Assembly (NCBI RefSeq): GCF_002163715.1
Contig: NZ_CP015698.1
Location: 3,655,850-3,719,849, forward strand
Direction: 5' to 3'
From: Curvibacter sp. AEP1-3
Lineage (GTDB): Bacteria > Pseudomonadota > Gammaproteobacteria > Burkholderiales > Burkholderiaceae_C
Length of the DNA: 64,000 bases
Shown here: piece by piece, positions 18,960 through 28,613 of the stretch
Position numbering within the stretch: position 1 is the first letter of the stretch
How the letters are laid out: each line of letters opens with the position of its first letter
Notes under the pieces: model-generated
What the model saw: the letters and a program-made list of their open reading frames with translations, nothing else
The model's database searches: none
What the model was told of the DNA's origin: nothing
Program-made: the position numbers and the translations under genes

Positions 18960-20402
18960 CTAGGCAGACGCCGCACTTTTCAGGATTCTTAAGAGGCACT
19001 CATCACACAGGCGTTTGGCGCTGCGCACACTGGTGCTCTCGGCATAGCAGCGCAGCTCAGGTGCGTTCCCGCTGGGGCGCAAATGCACAATATCTCCCGA
19101 CGCAAAGTGAACCCGCAGACCATCGGTTTCGTCAATGGCCTCTACCGGGCCAGCCTGAGGCGCCATCACATTGCGCAACAACACATGGTCATTGCGCAGG
19201 CTGGCAATCAGCTCTCTGCTGCTCGCAGTGGCAAAGTTCTGAATACGGTCGCTGGCTGTGTAGCGCTTGGGCAAGCGGTAGCCCACTTCAGACATCTTGA
19301 GCGCTTGTGCCTTCGCGCCGCACAGCAGCGCCAGCATGGGCAACAAGGCATCCCGGGTGGGCAGGGGGCCAAGCCGCTGCCCATTGCGCAGCACCTGGCT
19401 GCCGAGCAAAAAGCCGCCATTGGCCTCGTAGCCCACCACCAGTTCGGCGCCTTTGGTCGCTGCCTGTTGCATACCTTCAATCACGTAGGGCGAGCCAATG
19501 CGCGTGCGCACTACCTGCGCAAAGCTCTGGGTGCGCTCCAAAGCACTGTTGCTGCTCACCGGCGTCACCACCGCGGTGGCATGCAAGTACTGGGCAGTCA
19601 GAATACCCACCACATCCCCACGCATCCATTCGCCCTTTTCGTCACCAATCAGGGGGCGGTCCGCATCGCCGTCGGTCGAAACAATCGCGTCAAAGTCATA
19701 CAGCTCTGCCCACTCGCGTGCCTGTTCAATGTCTTCGTGGCGCACGGCCTCGGTGTCTATGGGCACAAACACATCGGTGCGCCCCAGAGAAATTACTTCG
19801 GCGCCCAGCGTTTCCAAAATGGTGCGTAGCACATCCCGCGCCACGCTGCTGTGTTCGTAGACTGCAATCGTTTCGCCTTGCAGGGCGTTGGCGCCAAAAA
19901 ACCGGATGTAGCGGTCCAGATATGCCTGCTCCACCCGCGGGTCCGGGGCCGGCAGCTTGGGCAACTTGAGCTGCTTGGGCAGGCCCACCAGAAAGTCGAG
20001 CATGGCGCGCTCATCCGTTTTGGAGATCTCGCCATCTTCCTTGTAAAACTTGATTCCGTTGCGATCAAACGGGATATGGCTACCGGTCACCACGATGGCG
20101 GGAGAGCCATTTTGTGCTGCGTAAAGCGCAAGTGCGGGGGTGGGCAGGGCGCCACCATAAATGACGGACATTCCCAGGCTTTCTATGGCTGCAGCACAAG
20201 CAGCGGCGATTTCCGGGCTGCTGGGCCTGAGGTCATGGCCAAGCACTATCGAGCTAGCTTTAGGTACGACTGCATTAATGAACGCGGTGGCATAGGCGTG
20301 GCAGAGGTCGGGCGTCATGTCAGCCACTTTGCCGCGTGCACCACTTGTGCCGAAGGCTACGCCTGACTGCGTAGCCATGTCTTGGAGAGTCAGTACAGTC
20401 AT
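18960..20402 (-). CDS. Phosphomannomutase / phosphoglucomutase family
   Basis: 480 aa alpha-D-phosphohexomutase. Active-site serine S108 in VTGSHIP, metal-binding D244, D246 and D248 in DGDADRP, sugar-binding region GYEANGGF and phosphate-binding RPSGNAPE. It interconverts hexose 6- and 1-phosphates. With manC at 48931 it most likely provides mannose-1-phosphate for GDP-mannose; phosphoglucomutase activity cannot be excluded. It stands alone on the minus strand, between a PEP-CTERM gene and ugd. Confidence 0.88.
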   Translation of the reverse strand: MTVLTLQDMATQSGVAFGTSGARGKVADMTPDLCHAYATAFINAVVPKASSIVLGHDLRPSSPEIAAACAAAIESLGMSVIYGGALPTPALALYAAQNGSPAIVVTGSHIPFDRNGIKFYKEDGEISKTDERAMLDFLVGLPKQLKLPKLPAPDPRVEQAYLDRYIRFFGANALQGETIAVYEHSSVARDVLRTILETLGAEVISLGRTDVFVPIDTEAVRHEDIEQAREWAELYDFDAIVSTDGDADRPLIGDEKGEWMRGDVVGILTAQYLHATAVVTPVSSNSALERTQSFAQVVRTRIGSPYVIEGMQQAATKGAELVVGYEANGGFLLGSQVLRNGQRLGPLPTRDALLPMLALLCGAKAQALKMSEVGYRLPKRYTASDRIQNFATASSRELIASLRNDHVLLRNVMAPQAGPVEAIDETDGLRVHFASGDIVHLRPSGNAPELRCYAESTSVRSAKRLCDECLLRILKSAASA

Positions 20403-20489
20403 GGGTGTTTAGCGAATGGCAAGCATCGTAAACGCCTGTCAATGATCAGTCTATAGTTACTTCGGCCGACCCAAATCTATACGTAAAAA

Positions 20490-20540
20490 TATGCCTAGAC
20501 GCTCACGTAGTATTCGTTGGCAGCTATGTTATTTATAGCA
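20490..20540 (-). repeat. Interspersed repeat, copy G (weaker, intergenic)
   Basis: On the minus strand it begins TGCTATAAATAACATAGCTG and ends near GAGCGTCTAGGC. The TGCT, ATAGCTGC and GAGCG(T)CTA blocks keep the spacing of the other copies with one extra base near the end. It lies in the 161-bp gap between ugd and the phosphomannomutase gene, where I see nothing else definite. Confidence 0.45.
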
Positions 20541-20563
20541 AATCGGGTCGTCTTCGGCGTTCC

Positions 20564-21886
20564 TTAGCGTCCAATAGCCTGGTACTCAATGCCCATGCTA
20601 CGCACCAGCTTGGGATCGTAGAGGTTGCGGCCATCGAAAATCACCGGTTGCTTGAGCTTTGTCTTGATGGTGTCGAAGTTCGGGCTGCGAAACTCGCGCC
20701 ATTCCGTCACGATGATCAGCGCATCCGCCCCTTCAAGCGCCGCAGTCTGGTTGTCGGCGTAGGTGAGGCGTGCCTCATTAGGAAAGCAGTGTTGAGCCTC
20801 CTTCATAGCTACCGGGTCATAGGCCGTCACGGTGGCACCCGCATCCAGCAGATCCTGAATCACATCACGGCTGGTGGCCTTTCGCATGTCGTCGGTGTTG
20901 GCCTTGAAGGCCAAGCCCCACAGCGCAAAGTGCTTGCCCTTCAAGTCCACACCAAAACGCTTGAGTACCTTGCTGCCCAGTACCCGCTTCTGCGCGTCGT
21001 TCGCTTCTTCAACCGCGTTGAGAACCTTCAGGTCGATACCTGCATCAGTTTGCGCAGTTTTGATGAGTGCTTGCACATCCTTGGGAAAGCACGAGCCACC
21101 ATAGCCCGCACCTGCGTACAAGAAGTCGTAGCCGATGCGCGGGTCTGAGCCAATGCCTTTGCGCACGTTTTCAATGTCTGCACCCAGCTTTTCAGCAAGG
21201 TTTGCCAGTTCATTCATAAAGCTGATGCGTGTCGCCAGCATGGCATTGGCGGCGTACTTGGTCAGTTCTGCGCTGCGCACATCCATCACGATCATCCGGT
21301 CATGGTTCCGCTGGATGGCCGAGTAAATCGCACGCATATAGGCAGCACCTTGGTCGTCGTCGCAACCCACGACGATGCGGTCCGGGCGCATGAAGTCGTC
21401 AATGGCGGCGCCTTCCTTCAGAAACTCGGGGTTGCTCACCACACTGAATGGCGTAGTCACACCACGTTTGGCTAGCTCTTCGGCAATGGCAGCCTTTACC
21501 CTGTCAGCCGTGCCCACCGGCACGGTGCTCTTGTCCACGACCACCTTGTAATCGGTCATGTACTTGCCGATGTTGCGCGCCGCAGCAATAACGTACTTCA
21601 TGTCGGCTGAGCCATCTTCATCCGGCGGGGTGCCCACCGCAATGAATTGCACGGTACCGAAGTGCGCCGCTTTTTCCACGTCCGTGGTGAAGTGCAGGCG
21701 GCCGGCTGCCACGTTGCGCTTGACCATGTCTTGCAAGCCCGGCTCATAGATTGGAATGCCGCCTTCTTCCAAGATCTTGATTTTGGCCGGATCCACATCC
21801 AAGCACAGCACGTCGTTGCCCACATCCGCAAAGCACGCGCCTGACACAAGGCCAACGTAGCCGGTTCCAATAACTGTGATTTTCAT
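20564..21886 (-). CDS. ugd: UDP-glucose 6-dehydrogenase
   Basis: 440 aa. N-terminal NAD-binding [14 protein letters not shown] (7-20), central helix, catalytic Cys C266 in GGSCFPKD, and a C-terminal UDP-binding domain. It oxidises UDP-glucose to UDP-glucuronate, an acidic precursor for EPS. Monocistronic on the minus strand as far as can be seen; the GH5 gene upstream ends 31 bp away and may be co-transcribed. Confidence 0.95.
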   Translation of the reverse strand: MKITVIGTGYVGLVSGACFADVGNDVLCLDVDPAKIKILEEGGIPIYEPGLQDMVKRNVAAGRLHFTTDVEKAAHFGTVQFIAVGTPPDEDGSADMKYVIAAARNIGKYMTDYKVVVDKSTVPVGTADRVKAAIAEELAKRGVTTPFSVVSNPEFLKEGAAIDDFMRPDRIVVGCDDDQGAAYMRAIYSAIQRNHDRMIVMDVRSAELTKYAANAMLATRISFMNELANLAEKLGADIENVRKGIGSDPRIGYDFLYAGAGYGGSCFPKDVQALIKTAQTDAGIDLKVLNAVEEANDAQKRVLGSKVLKRFGVDLKGKHFALWGLAFKANTDDMRKATSRDVIQDLLDAGATVTAYDPVAMKEAQHCFPNEARLTYADNQTAALEGADALIIVTEWREFRSPNFDTIKTKLKQPVIFDGRNLYDPKLVRSMGIEYQAIGR

Positions 21887-21916
21887 AGTGGTTAGTTCGC
21901 GTTTCTATATTTCAAA

Positions 21917-23023
21917 TTAGTCGAGCAAGGCACTTCGAATCGGTTCAATCCAACTCGCACTTTTGGGGTTGTAAACGCCAAATGAAGAACCAAATTCCCA
22001 ATAGGCCCAACCCATCCCATATTTTTCAAAAGTATCTCTTGCAAACCTTGTGTAGTTTGCCCTCGAGGTTATATCGCCTGCCTCGAAGGAACCGAATTCG
22101 CCCAAGTGCAATGGAATACCTTTAGCTTTGTTCCACTTGACGGCTGTTTCTACGTTTCCAATCAATGCCTGTCTTTGTGACTGGCTACAGCATGTCGGGC
22201 CTTTTGGGAACTGGGGCATCCAGCTTATTCCCTGGTGGGTAAATTCGAAAGGATCGTAACTATGGATCGAAACAATCAGATTCAGATCTGCCGGCAACTG
22301 CAATTTATCCAAGTCTTTGGGGTTGTTCCAATAGGTGGGGCCCACCATAAGTGTTCGTGTGGCGTCTACCTCCCGAACGGTGGCGATGAGTTTTGCCAGT
22401 AGGCTGTTCCAGGCAGCGCTGGTCAAGGTGCCATGTGGCTCGTTGAGTAATTCAAACACCAGATTTTTCGAGCGGCCTTTATAGCGTTGAGCCAGCTGCC
22501 GCCAGATGTTCACCAAGCGCACTTCCAGCACGGCTGGGTCAACCGCAAACTCATTGGGGTGCAACTTGTCGCCAAATAGTTGGTTGTAGTGGTGTGTGTT
22601 CACAATCACATACATGTTTTTGGCCAGCAAAGCATCTAACGCTTTGTCTACCCGGTTCGCAAAAAACTCGTCTATTTTGGCGTCCTGCGTTGGAGCTGCA
22701 TGGTTCGTCCAGCGGACAGGCACGCGTGCGGTCTTGAACTTTTCGGCCACCAAATTGACGTAAGCCGGGTCTAGTCTGATGCCCCAATCGCCCTCGCGGG
22801 GGGCCTCCAGCATGTTGCCGAGGTTGATGCCTCGCCCCAAGTTATGGGCCAGTGTGCAGGTCTCTGCGCTCACCGCATGGCAGGCTTGGCGCACTCCTGC
22901 TGGGGTCTTCTCGGGTGTGGAATTTGCATTCACTTGTGCAGCGTAGAGCCCGCCCAAGCAAGTGAGCAAAAATGCACATAAGTGTTTGATTTTTATTGGC
23001 TTTTTAGTGTTTTTTGGTGCCAA
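21917..23023 (-). CDS. Secreted glycoside hydrolase family 5 (cellulase-like)
   Basis: 368 aa from a TTG at 23023 that has GGGAG seven bases before it; an upstream TTG at 23065 is possible. A Lys-rich start and hydrophobic stretch end near AAQVNA, a signal peptide. The (beta/alpha)8 GH5 signatures are RGINLGNM, VIVNTHHY, ELLNEPHG (acid/base Glu) and LGEFGSFE (nucleophile Glu), so the active site is complete. In an EPS locus such an enzyme may trim or release the polymer; substrate is unknown. Confidence 0.87.
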   Translation of the reverse strand: MAPKNTKKPIKIKHLCAFLLTCLGGLYAAQVNANSTPEKTPAGVRQACHAVSAETCTLAHNLGRGINLGNMLEAPREGDWGIRLDPAYVNLVAEKFKTARVPVRWTNHAAPTQDAKIDEFFANRVDKALDALLAKNMYVIVNTHHYNQLFGDKLHPNEFAVDPAVLEVRLVNIWRQLAQRYKGRSKNLVFELLNEPHGTLTSAAWNSLLAKLIATVREVDATRTLMVGPTYWNNPKDLDKLQLPADLNLIVSIHSYDPFEFTHQGISWMPQFPKGPTCCSQSQRQALIGNVETAVKWNKAKGIPLHLGEFGSFEAGDITSRANYTRFARDTFEKYGMGWAYWEFGSSFGVYNPKSASWIEPIRSALLD

Positions 23024-23107
23024 TTTATGGCTCCCGCTGTATGATTGAATTATGTTGCACTGCAACTAAAAGAAGAATAGTCCAATCGGGCTCGGTTCAG
23101 GAAGGCC

Positions 23108-23160
23108 GGCTCGAGCCTCTTTGTAAGAGTTTCAACAATGCTGTCACACAAATATTGTGT
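23108..23160. promoter_or_regulatory. Two perfect palindromes upstream of the wzx operon
   Basis: GGCTCGAGCC (23108-23117) and ACACAA-ATA-TTGTGT (23146-23160) lie 42-94 bp before the flippase start in the gap to the divergent GH5 gene. Possible operators; no matching regulator recognised. Confidence 0.35.
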
Positions 23161-23201
23161 TCGCGTTACAGATCTGTGGCGCGTGTTTTTCGGGTGTCTG
23201 C

Positions 23202-24686
23202 ATGAGTAGCCTGGCTAAGGAGGGCGTACGCGCAGTCAAGTGGAGTGCTGTATCCACGGTTGCCCGGTTTGTGCTGCAACTGGTCGCGCAAGTAGTTTTG
23301 GCCCGGATTCTGGGTCCTGAGAACTATGGGGTCTTCGGCATTGGCATGGTCGTGCTCACACTGAGCAACTTCCTGTCCAACTTCGGATTTGGTTGGAACC
23401 TACTGCACAAAAAAGATCTTGCGATTGAGGACATTCGCTTTGCATTCACATGGCAAGTCATAACCGGCACCGTGGCCATGGTGGCGCTGTATGTGGCGGC
23501 TCCGGCTTTGGCAGATTACTTCCGTGAACCTCGGGTTTTGGGAGTCATACAGTGGCTGTCATTGGCCTGCTTACTGACCGCGGCCAACGCACCTTCCAGC
23601 AACCTGCTTCAACGCGACCTTAACTTCAAGGCCGTGGGCCTAATCCAAGTGGGTAGCTATGCAGCGGGCTACTTGGCGGTGGGCGTTCCCATGGCACTTG
23701 CGGGTATGGGGGTAAATGCCTTGGTGGCTGCCTGGTTGGTGCAAACAGGCGTTGCGCTGGTGGCCAGCTACGCCTTGCGGCCCCATTCATTGGTTCCGCT
23801 TTTCCACTTCAGTGGCACCGGCAAAGCCATGGGCACCAGTAGCCAAGTGTTCGTGACAAACGTGGTCAATTGGTGTTTGAACAATATAGACCGTGTGCTC
23901 ATTGGGCGCATGCTGAATGTGCATTCCGTGGGGGTCTATACAGCGGGTTACAACCTAGCAACCATGCCAAACACCCTGTTGCTTAGTGCGCTTCAGCCGG
24001 CGTTCATGTCTGCAGCGGCGCGCATGCAAGACGATCCCAAGCGTTTGGCAAGGGTTTATATGGAAATGCTTGCAACCGTGTGGGTGCTGGTGTTGCCGTT
24101 CTTTGTGTTTTTGGCTGCCATTTCTGCTGACGTCGTCAGACTGCTGTACGGACCACAATGGGCGGATACAGCCCCTGTTTTGGCAATACTGTTTTTGGGC
24201 ATGCCGGCTTATGTAACGTGGGGCATCAGCACCCCAGTGTTGTGGAATACAGGCCGCAAGCATCATGAGGCGCTGCTGCAGTTGCCTGTATTGATCCTCG
24301 GTGGTGTCGCGCTCTATGCGGTTATGCAATGGGGTGTATTGGCAGCGGCTGCCGTAGCTTCTGGAATGTTGGTGTCCCGTATGTTGATGGTGGGGGCCTC
24401 TGCATTTCAGGTGCTTGGTTTGCAGTTCAGGAGTCTGATTCCCTATCTATTGCGTGGCGTTTCCCTTAGTTGTCTTTGCGTCGTTACGGTTTTGCTGGGT
24501 CAAGTTTTTGCTGAACCTTGGAATTATGCAATCGTCAACTTAGCTGTTAGCGGGCTTTTGACTGGCAGCGTGTTTGTGTTTATTTGCTGGTGGAAACCAT
24601 CAGTGCTTGGTGATCATGTTGTGGCGATGGTTATCCGGTTTGTGCCTCCGTTAAGCCGGTACATATCAACGTCGCAATCCGGTTGA
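23202..24686 (+). CDS. Wzx-type lipopolysaccharide/EPS flippase
   Basis: 494 aa, almost wholly hydrophobic with about 12-14 membrane segments, MATE/MVF-like. The N-terminus (AVKWSAVSTVARFVLQLVAQ, then LGPENYGVFGIG) is typical of the polysaccharide synthesis/flippase family. It should move undecaprenyl-linked repeat units across the inner membrane. It is first gene of the + strand operon (10 genes to 34549) with the polymerase 10 bp behind it. A longer in-frame start (23157) is less likely. Confidence 0.9.
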   Translation: MSSLAKEGVRAVKWSAVSTVARFVLQLVAQVVLARILGPENYGVFGIGMVVLTLSNFLSNFGFGWNLLHKKDLAIEDIRFAFTWQVITGTVAMVALYVAAPALADYFREPRVLGVIQWLSLACLLTAANAPSSNLLQRDLNFKAVGLIQVGSYAAGYLAVGVPMALAGMGVNALVAAWLVQTGVALVASYALRPHSLVPLFHFSGTGKAMGTSSQVFVTNVVNWCLNNIDRVLIGRMLNVHSVGVYTAGYNLATMPNTLLLSALQPAFMSAAARMQDDPKRLARVYMEMLATVWVLVLPFFVFLAAISADVVRLLYGPQWADTAPVLAILFLGMPAYVTWGISTPVLWNTGRKHHEALLQLPVLILGGVALYAVMQWGVLAAAAVASGMLVSRMLMVGASAFQVLGLQFRSLIPYLLRGVSLSCLCVVTVLLGQVFAEPWNYAIVNLAVSGLLTGSVFVFICWWKPSVLGDHVVAMVIRFVPPLSRYISTSQSG

Positions 24687-24696
24687 GGAGCAAACG

Positions 24697-26100
24697 ATGT
24701 ATGAAGTCTTGTTGTACACCGCGCTTTTCGCGGCTGCCGGGCTGGCGGCTTTGTTCGCTTACGTAGCCGTTATTGGGGCCACACAGCTCAACCGTCATCG
24801 CGAAACCGGTTGGTTTCACTTAACACCGTATCTGATTTTTCTCACCGTTGCGTTGATTACGATTTCGGGCGGGCGAGATCTGACGCAAGGCACGTGGAGT
24901 TTGTTGACGGAAGAGGCGATGACGAGAGCACCTTGGGCAGCATGGTTGCAGCGAGGTCTTACATTGTTTTTGCTGTTGATATCGTCGGAACGCATTGCAA
25001 GTACAGTTTTTCGTAGGAAGCGTGCCGGGGCGTTCACATGGCTATTGCCATTGTTCGTTATGTACTGGTACTGCGCTGTTGCATCTCCAGCCTTGTTTGG
25101 CAGGTATCCACAGTTTTCTTACGAATACTTGTACCCGTTACTCATCGGTGTTGCTGGTTTGCTGGTATCCGGAAAAGAGTGTGCACAGTTTGTGATCGCC
25201 ACCCGCAATGCAACATTGTTATTTATTGCAGCGGGCGTATTCCTTATTCCTGTGAAGATGGGGCTGGTTTTGGAGACTAACTACAGCCAAGGTTTTATTC
25301 CTGGCCTGCCTCGCATGGCTGGGCTTTCTCCGCACGCACTACAACTCGGGTTAGTCGTGCAGGTTTCTCTGCTCACCTTGTGGGTTGAGCCCCTGGAGTC
25401 GAAGTGGTGGAACCGCATGGCTTGGCTGATGTGTTTACTGGTATTGTTCCTTGCTCAATCGAAAACTGCATGGATTTCTTTTGCGGTTTGCGCGAGCGTT
25501 ATGCAAATTGTTCGAAGCGGCCCAGAGGTTCGCAAATGGGTGTTTAACCCAGAACGACCTTTTCAGGGTGTTGTTTCAATCGTAGGGCTAGTTTTGTTTG
25601 CAATGCTGTTGGCATATGGAGCATTGTTCAGCCAGGTGGGTGACAAGGTACTTGGCTTTTTTGACACGAAGGAAGGGGCAACCCTACTCACTTTGAACGG
25701 GCGTGAACAAATCTGGGAGGTTGCATTTCAAGAGTGGGAAAGGAATCCACTGTTTGGCTATGGGCCCAGCTTCCTGAATCTGGCACATCGCACCAGTATC
25801 GGAATGTTGAATGCAACCCATGCGCACAACCAGTTTGTGGACGACTTAGCTCGCGCGGGCTTGATCGGTGCGTCAAGCTTAGTTGTTTACGCAATTGCAT
25901 TGCTTTGTTTATCTATCAGATATGCCTTTCAAACTCGAGGCTTGAGCATTGCCTTGTATATCGTGCTTTTTCTCCGTGGAGTGAGTGAGATACCACTCTC
26001 TATGTACGGGTACGGCGCAGAGTTTGCAGCGCATATCTTGTTGTTAATGGTGTTGGTGATGATGAGTCGGAACCATGGTTCACGGGTACGAGCACTATGA
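24697..26100 (+). CDS. Wzy-type O-antigen/EPS polymerase (O-antigen ligase family)
   Basis: 467 aa with about 11-12 membrane segments. A large periplasmic loop lies in the second half, followed by the Wzy_C-like stretch LTLNGREQIWEVAF ... GYGPSFLNLA ... ATHAHNQFVDDLARAG, including the conserved Arg and His residues of this family. It should join repeat units on the periplasmic side; ligase activity is the alternative. Strong ribosome-binding site GAGGAG (24685-24690). Next gene overlaps by 4 bp. Confidence 0.86.
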   Translation: MYEVLLYTALFAAAGLAALFAYVAVIGATQLNRHRETGWFHLTPYLIFLTVALITISGGRDLTQGTWSLLTEEAMTRAPWAAWLQRGLTLFLLLISSERIASTVFRRKRAGAFTWLLPLFVMYWYCAVASPALFGRYPQFSYEYLYPLLIGVAGLLVSGKECAQFVIATRNATLLFIAAGVFLIPVKMGLVLETNYSQGFIPGLPRMAGLSPHALQLGLVVQVSLLTLWVEPLESKWWNRMAWLMCLLVLFLAQSKTAWISFAVCASVMQIVRSGPEVRKWVFNPERPFQGVVSIVGLVLFAMLLAYGALFSQVGDKVLGFFDTKEGATLLTLNGREQIWEVAFQEWERNPLFGYGPSFLNLAHRTSIGMLNATHAHNQFVDDLARAGLIGASSLVVYAIALLCLSIRYAFQTRGLSIALYIVLFLRGVSEIPLSMYGYGAEFAAHILLLMVLVMMSRNHGSRVRAL

Positions 26101-27053
26101 AATTTAGTGTTGTTATACCCCTTTACAACAAGGCACCGTATATTGAGTTCACCCTGCACTCGGTGTTGGCTCAGACTTGCCCAAATTTTGAAGTGGTGGT
26201 CGTGGACGATGGTTCCTTAGATTCCGGGCCCGAGCTCGTGCAACGCTTGGCAGAGTTGGATGCGCGCGTGCGTCTGGTACAACAACCCAACGGTGGTGTG
26301 TCTGCAGCGCGAAATACGGGTATTGCTGCTGCCCGTGGCGACTGGGTTGCATTTCTGGATGCGGACGATTGGTGGCACTCAGACTACTTGGCCACACAAG
26401 CGGCTGCCATAGCCGCCAAGCCTGACGTGCACATGGCTGCAACTCTATTGCGCAGAGTGCCTGATGCAGTTAACTGGAATCCCTTGCCATGGCCTGCAAT
26501 GCCAGCAGATGTCGAGCCGGCGCTGATTACAGACTTGCCTACTCGCTGGATGCATGGCATTCCATTCTTTACTTCATCAGTCGTCGTTCGACGCGAATTA
26601 TTGTTGGCTAAGCAGCCGTGTTTTGTGATGGGTGAGTCGCATGGTGAAGACTTGGATCTCTGGTTCAGGCTTGCAGAGGTGACCAACATTGCTCACACCG
26701 CCAAGGCTTTGGTGGCTTACCGCACCGAATCAACAGGTAGCTTGACCAAACTACATACGCCAGACGGCTTGCCACCCTATTTGCTTCGCATGCAGGCGCG
26801 CGCGATGGCAGCGGGCGCTACCAATCCCAAGCGGGCTTCCGCGTTGAACTTCGTCGCGCAGCAGCGGCTGACTTTGGCGCGAAATGCGCTCATGAGCGGG
26901 CGGCGGCGCGAGGGATTGCGTTGGTGGTTGAGTGCCCGGCATGCAGCGGGTAGTAAGCGCTGGGCAATGACCGCATTCATGGCGCTGTGCATACCTGCGG
27001 CATGTATCGCCTACTGGGAGCAATGGCGAATTTCGCGAACCGGCTCCTCTTAG
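26097..27053 (+). CDS. Family 2 glycosyltransferase
   Basis: 318 aa. GT-A fold: FSVVIPLYNKAPYIEFTLHS start, VVVDDGSLDS nucleotide-binding aspartates, NTGIAAARGDWVAFLDADDW with the metal-binding DxDD. C-terminal part (about 220-318) is basic with weak hydrophobic segments. Sugar donor unknown. The start overlaps the polymerase stop (ATGA). Confidence 0.9.
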   Translation: MKFSVVIPLYNKAPYIEFTLHSVLAQTCPNFEVVVVDDGSLDSGPELVQRLAELDARVRLVQQPNGGVSAARNTGIAAARGDWVAFLDADDWWHSDYLATQAAAIAAKPDVHMAATLLRRVPDAVNWNPLPWPAMPADVEPALITDLPTRWMHGIPFFTSSVVVRRELLLAKQPCFVMGESHGEDLDLWFRLAEVTNIAHTAKALVAYRTESTGSLTKLHTPDGLPPYLLRMQARAMAAGATNPKRASALNFVAQQRLTLARNALMSGRRREGLRWWLSARHAAGSKRWAMTAFMALCIPAACIAYWEQWRISRTGSS

Positions 27054-27075
27054 CCGATGAATTAGGGAACGGGAA

Positions 27076-27582
27076 ATGACTTTTTTTGAAGACCTTCGCG
27101 CAGCGCGGGAAGGTGTTTTGTCTTTGGGGTTCTGGGCACTACAGGTCTACCGTTTCGGGCATTTGCGCTACCGCTTCCAGAGCAAGCTGGTGCGCTACCC
27201 GTTGGGTGCTTTGCACATAGTGCTTAGCAAGGTAGCTGAGATGTTGTGCGGGGTCACTATCGGGGTCTCTGCAAAGATAGGGCGGCGCCTGGTAATCGAG
27301 CATTCGGGAGCCATCGTGGTACATGGCAACGCTGTGTTGGGTGACGATTGCATCATCCGCCAGGGCGTGACCATTGGCAACCGCTACATGGACAAACCAT
27401 TGGACGCGCCGGTTATCGGGCAGAGGGTGAACATCGGTGCTGGCGCCAAAATTTTGGGTGCAGTGCACATTGGCGACGATGCAGAAATCGGTGCCAATGC
27501 GGTTGTATTGAAAGACGTGCCCGCTGGCGCGGTAGCGGTGGGTGTGCCCGCGCGAATCATTTTGCGGAAATCAGAGCTATGA
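27076..27582 (+). CDS. Serine acetyltransferase-like hexapeptide-repeat acyltransferase
   Basis: 168 aa. The C-terminal two thirds is a left-handed beta-helix of hexapeptide repeats (IGRRLVIEHSGAIVVHGNAV, then IIRQGVTIGN, IGAGAKILG, IGANAVVLKDVPAGAVAVGVPA), of CysE type. No full CysE N-terminal domain is present. In this context it probably O-acetylates a sugar of the repeat unit rather than serine. 22 bp after the GT2 gene; overlaps the next start. Confidence 0.85.
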   Translation: MTFFEDLRAAREGVLSLGFWALQVYRFGHLRYRFQSKLVRYPLGALHIVLSKVAEMLCGVTIGVSAKIGRRLVIEHSGAIVVHGNAVLGDDCIIRQGVTIGNRYMDKPLDAPVIGQRVNIGAGAKILGAVHIGDDAEIGANAVVLKDVPAGAVAVGVPARIILRKSEL

Positions 27583-28589
27583 CTTTATCTACATCGCAGT
27601 ACCGGGTCAGTATCGTTATCAAGGCCCTGAATGAGGAGCAGCGTATTGCCACGGCAGTGCAGTCCGCCTTGGATGCGGTGCAGCCTTTTGGAGGGGAAGT
27701 GGTGTTGGCTGATTCTTGCTCCACAGACCGCACCGTAGAGATTGCGTCGGCGTTTCCTATCCGCATTGCCCAACTAGCTAATTCAAACGAGCGTTGCTGC
27801 GGCATCGGGCCGCAATTGGGTTACCAGCATTGCACGGGTGAATTCGTTTACATCCTGGATGGAGATATGGAAATGCTCCCCGGCTTTCTGCCAAAGGCCA
27901 TCGCGTTGATGGATGTTCACCCTGAGCTGGCGGGTGTGGGGGGCAGGGTTATTGAAATGAACACCACCAGCCTGGAATACCTTGCGCGGGTAGAGCGGGG
28001 CACGGCCCATATGCAAGCCGGTGTGGTGGACAGGCTAGATATGGGCGGTCTTTACCGCCGTGCCGCGGTAGAGCAGACCGGCTACTTTTCTGATCGCAAC
28101 CTCCATAGCTATGAGGAGTTTGACCTTGCCGTGCGACTGCGTGCCAAGGGTTGGCAGCTACAGCGTATTGATGAGCCGGCCGTGCGCCACCATGGGCACG
28201 ACGCTCCACCGTACCAACTACTGATGCGCAGGTGGCAAAGCCGCTATATCGATGGTTTGGGTGAGCTGGTGCGGGGCGCTTGGGGGCAGCCACACCTAGG
28301 CTTGGCGCTACGCGGAGTGAGAGAGCTGCGCATCTATGCTGCAGTCGTAGTTTGGTGGCTGGCGTTGCTATCAATTTGGTTGCTGCCTACGCAACATCCA
28401 TGGGCGTTAGTTGGATTTTTGGTGTTGTTTGTAGCGCCCTTCGGCTTGATGACTTTGCGAAAACGCAGTTTTCAAAAAGCAGTTTTCTCTGTGGTCTCTT
28501 GGTGTTTTAACGCAGCAGGTGTGCTCCGGGGGCTTGCAAGGCCGCGCGTACATACCAATTCACCAATTCAAAGTAAGTTGGTGAAGTAA
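27579..28589 (+). CDS. Family 2 glycosyltransferase with C-terminal membrane segments
   Basis: 336 aa. VSIVIKALNEEQRIATAVQS start, VVLADSCSTDRT, YILDGDMEM (metal-binding DxD) and a QxxRW-like QSRY near residue 225. Two hydrophobic segments at about 260-305. ATGA overlap with the acetyltransferase gene. A degenerate copy (F) of the interspersed repeat may lie in its 3' part. Acceptor and donor unknown. Confidence 0.88.
   Translation: MTLSTSQYRVSIVIKALNEEQRIATAVQSALDAVQPFGGEVVLADSCSTDRTVEIASAFPIRIAQLANSNERCCGIGPQLGYQHCTGEFVYILDGDMEMLPGFLPKAIALMDVHPELAGVGGRVIEMNTTSLEYLARVERGTAHMQAGVVDRLDMGGLYRRAAVEQTGYFSDRNLHSYEEFDLAVRLRAKGWQLQRIDEPAVRHHGHDAPPYQLLMRRWQSRYIDGLGELVRGAWGQPHLGLALRGVRELRIYAAVVVWWLALLSIWLLPTQHPWALVGFLVLFVAPFGLMTLRKRSFQKAVFSVVSWCFNAAGVLRGLARPRVHTNSPIQSKLVK
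28366..28410 (+). repeat. Possible degenerate interspersed repeat, copy F
   Basis: TGCT, TTT, GCTGC, CGCA and GGGCG blocks occur at the same spacing as in copies A-E, but only about 26 of 45 positions match copy B. It lies in a membrane-segment part of the GT2 gene. Weak. Confidence 0.3.
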
Positions 28590-28613
28590 TCAACAAGAAA
28601 AAAGTAGGCGAGG

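Noticed and set aside
18869..18960. Sigma-54 (-24/-12) promoter for PEP-CTERM genes
   Set aside because: No TGGCAC-N5-TTGC-type match found upstream of the three PEP-CTERM genes.
19083..19829. 248-codon open frame opposite the phosphomannomutase gene
   Set aside because: Shadow frame; the minus-strand enzyme has all active-site motifs.
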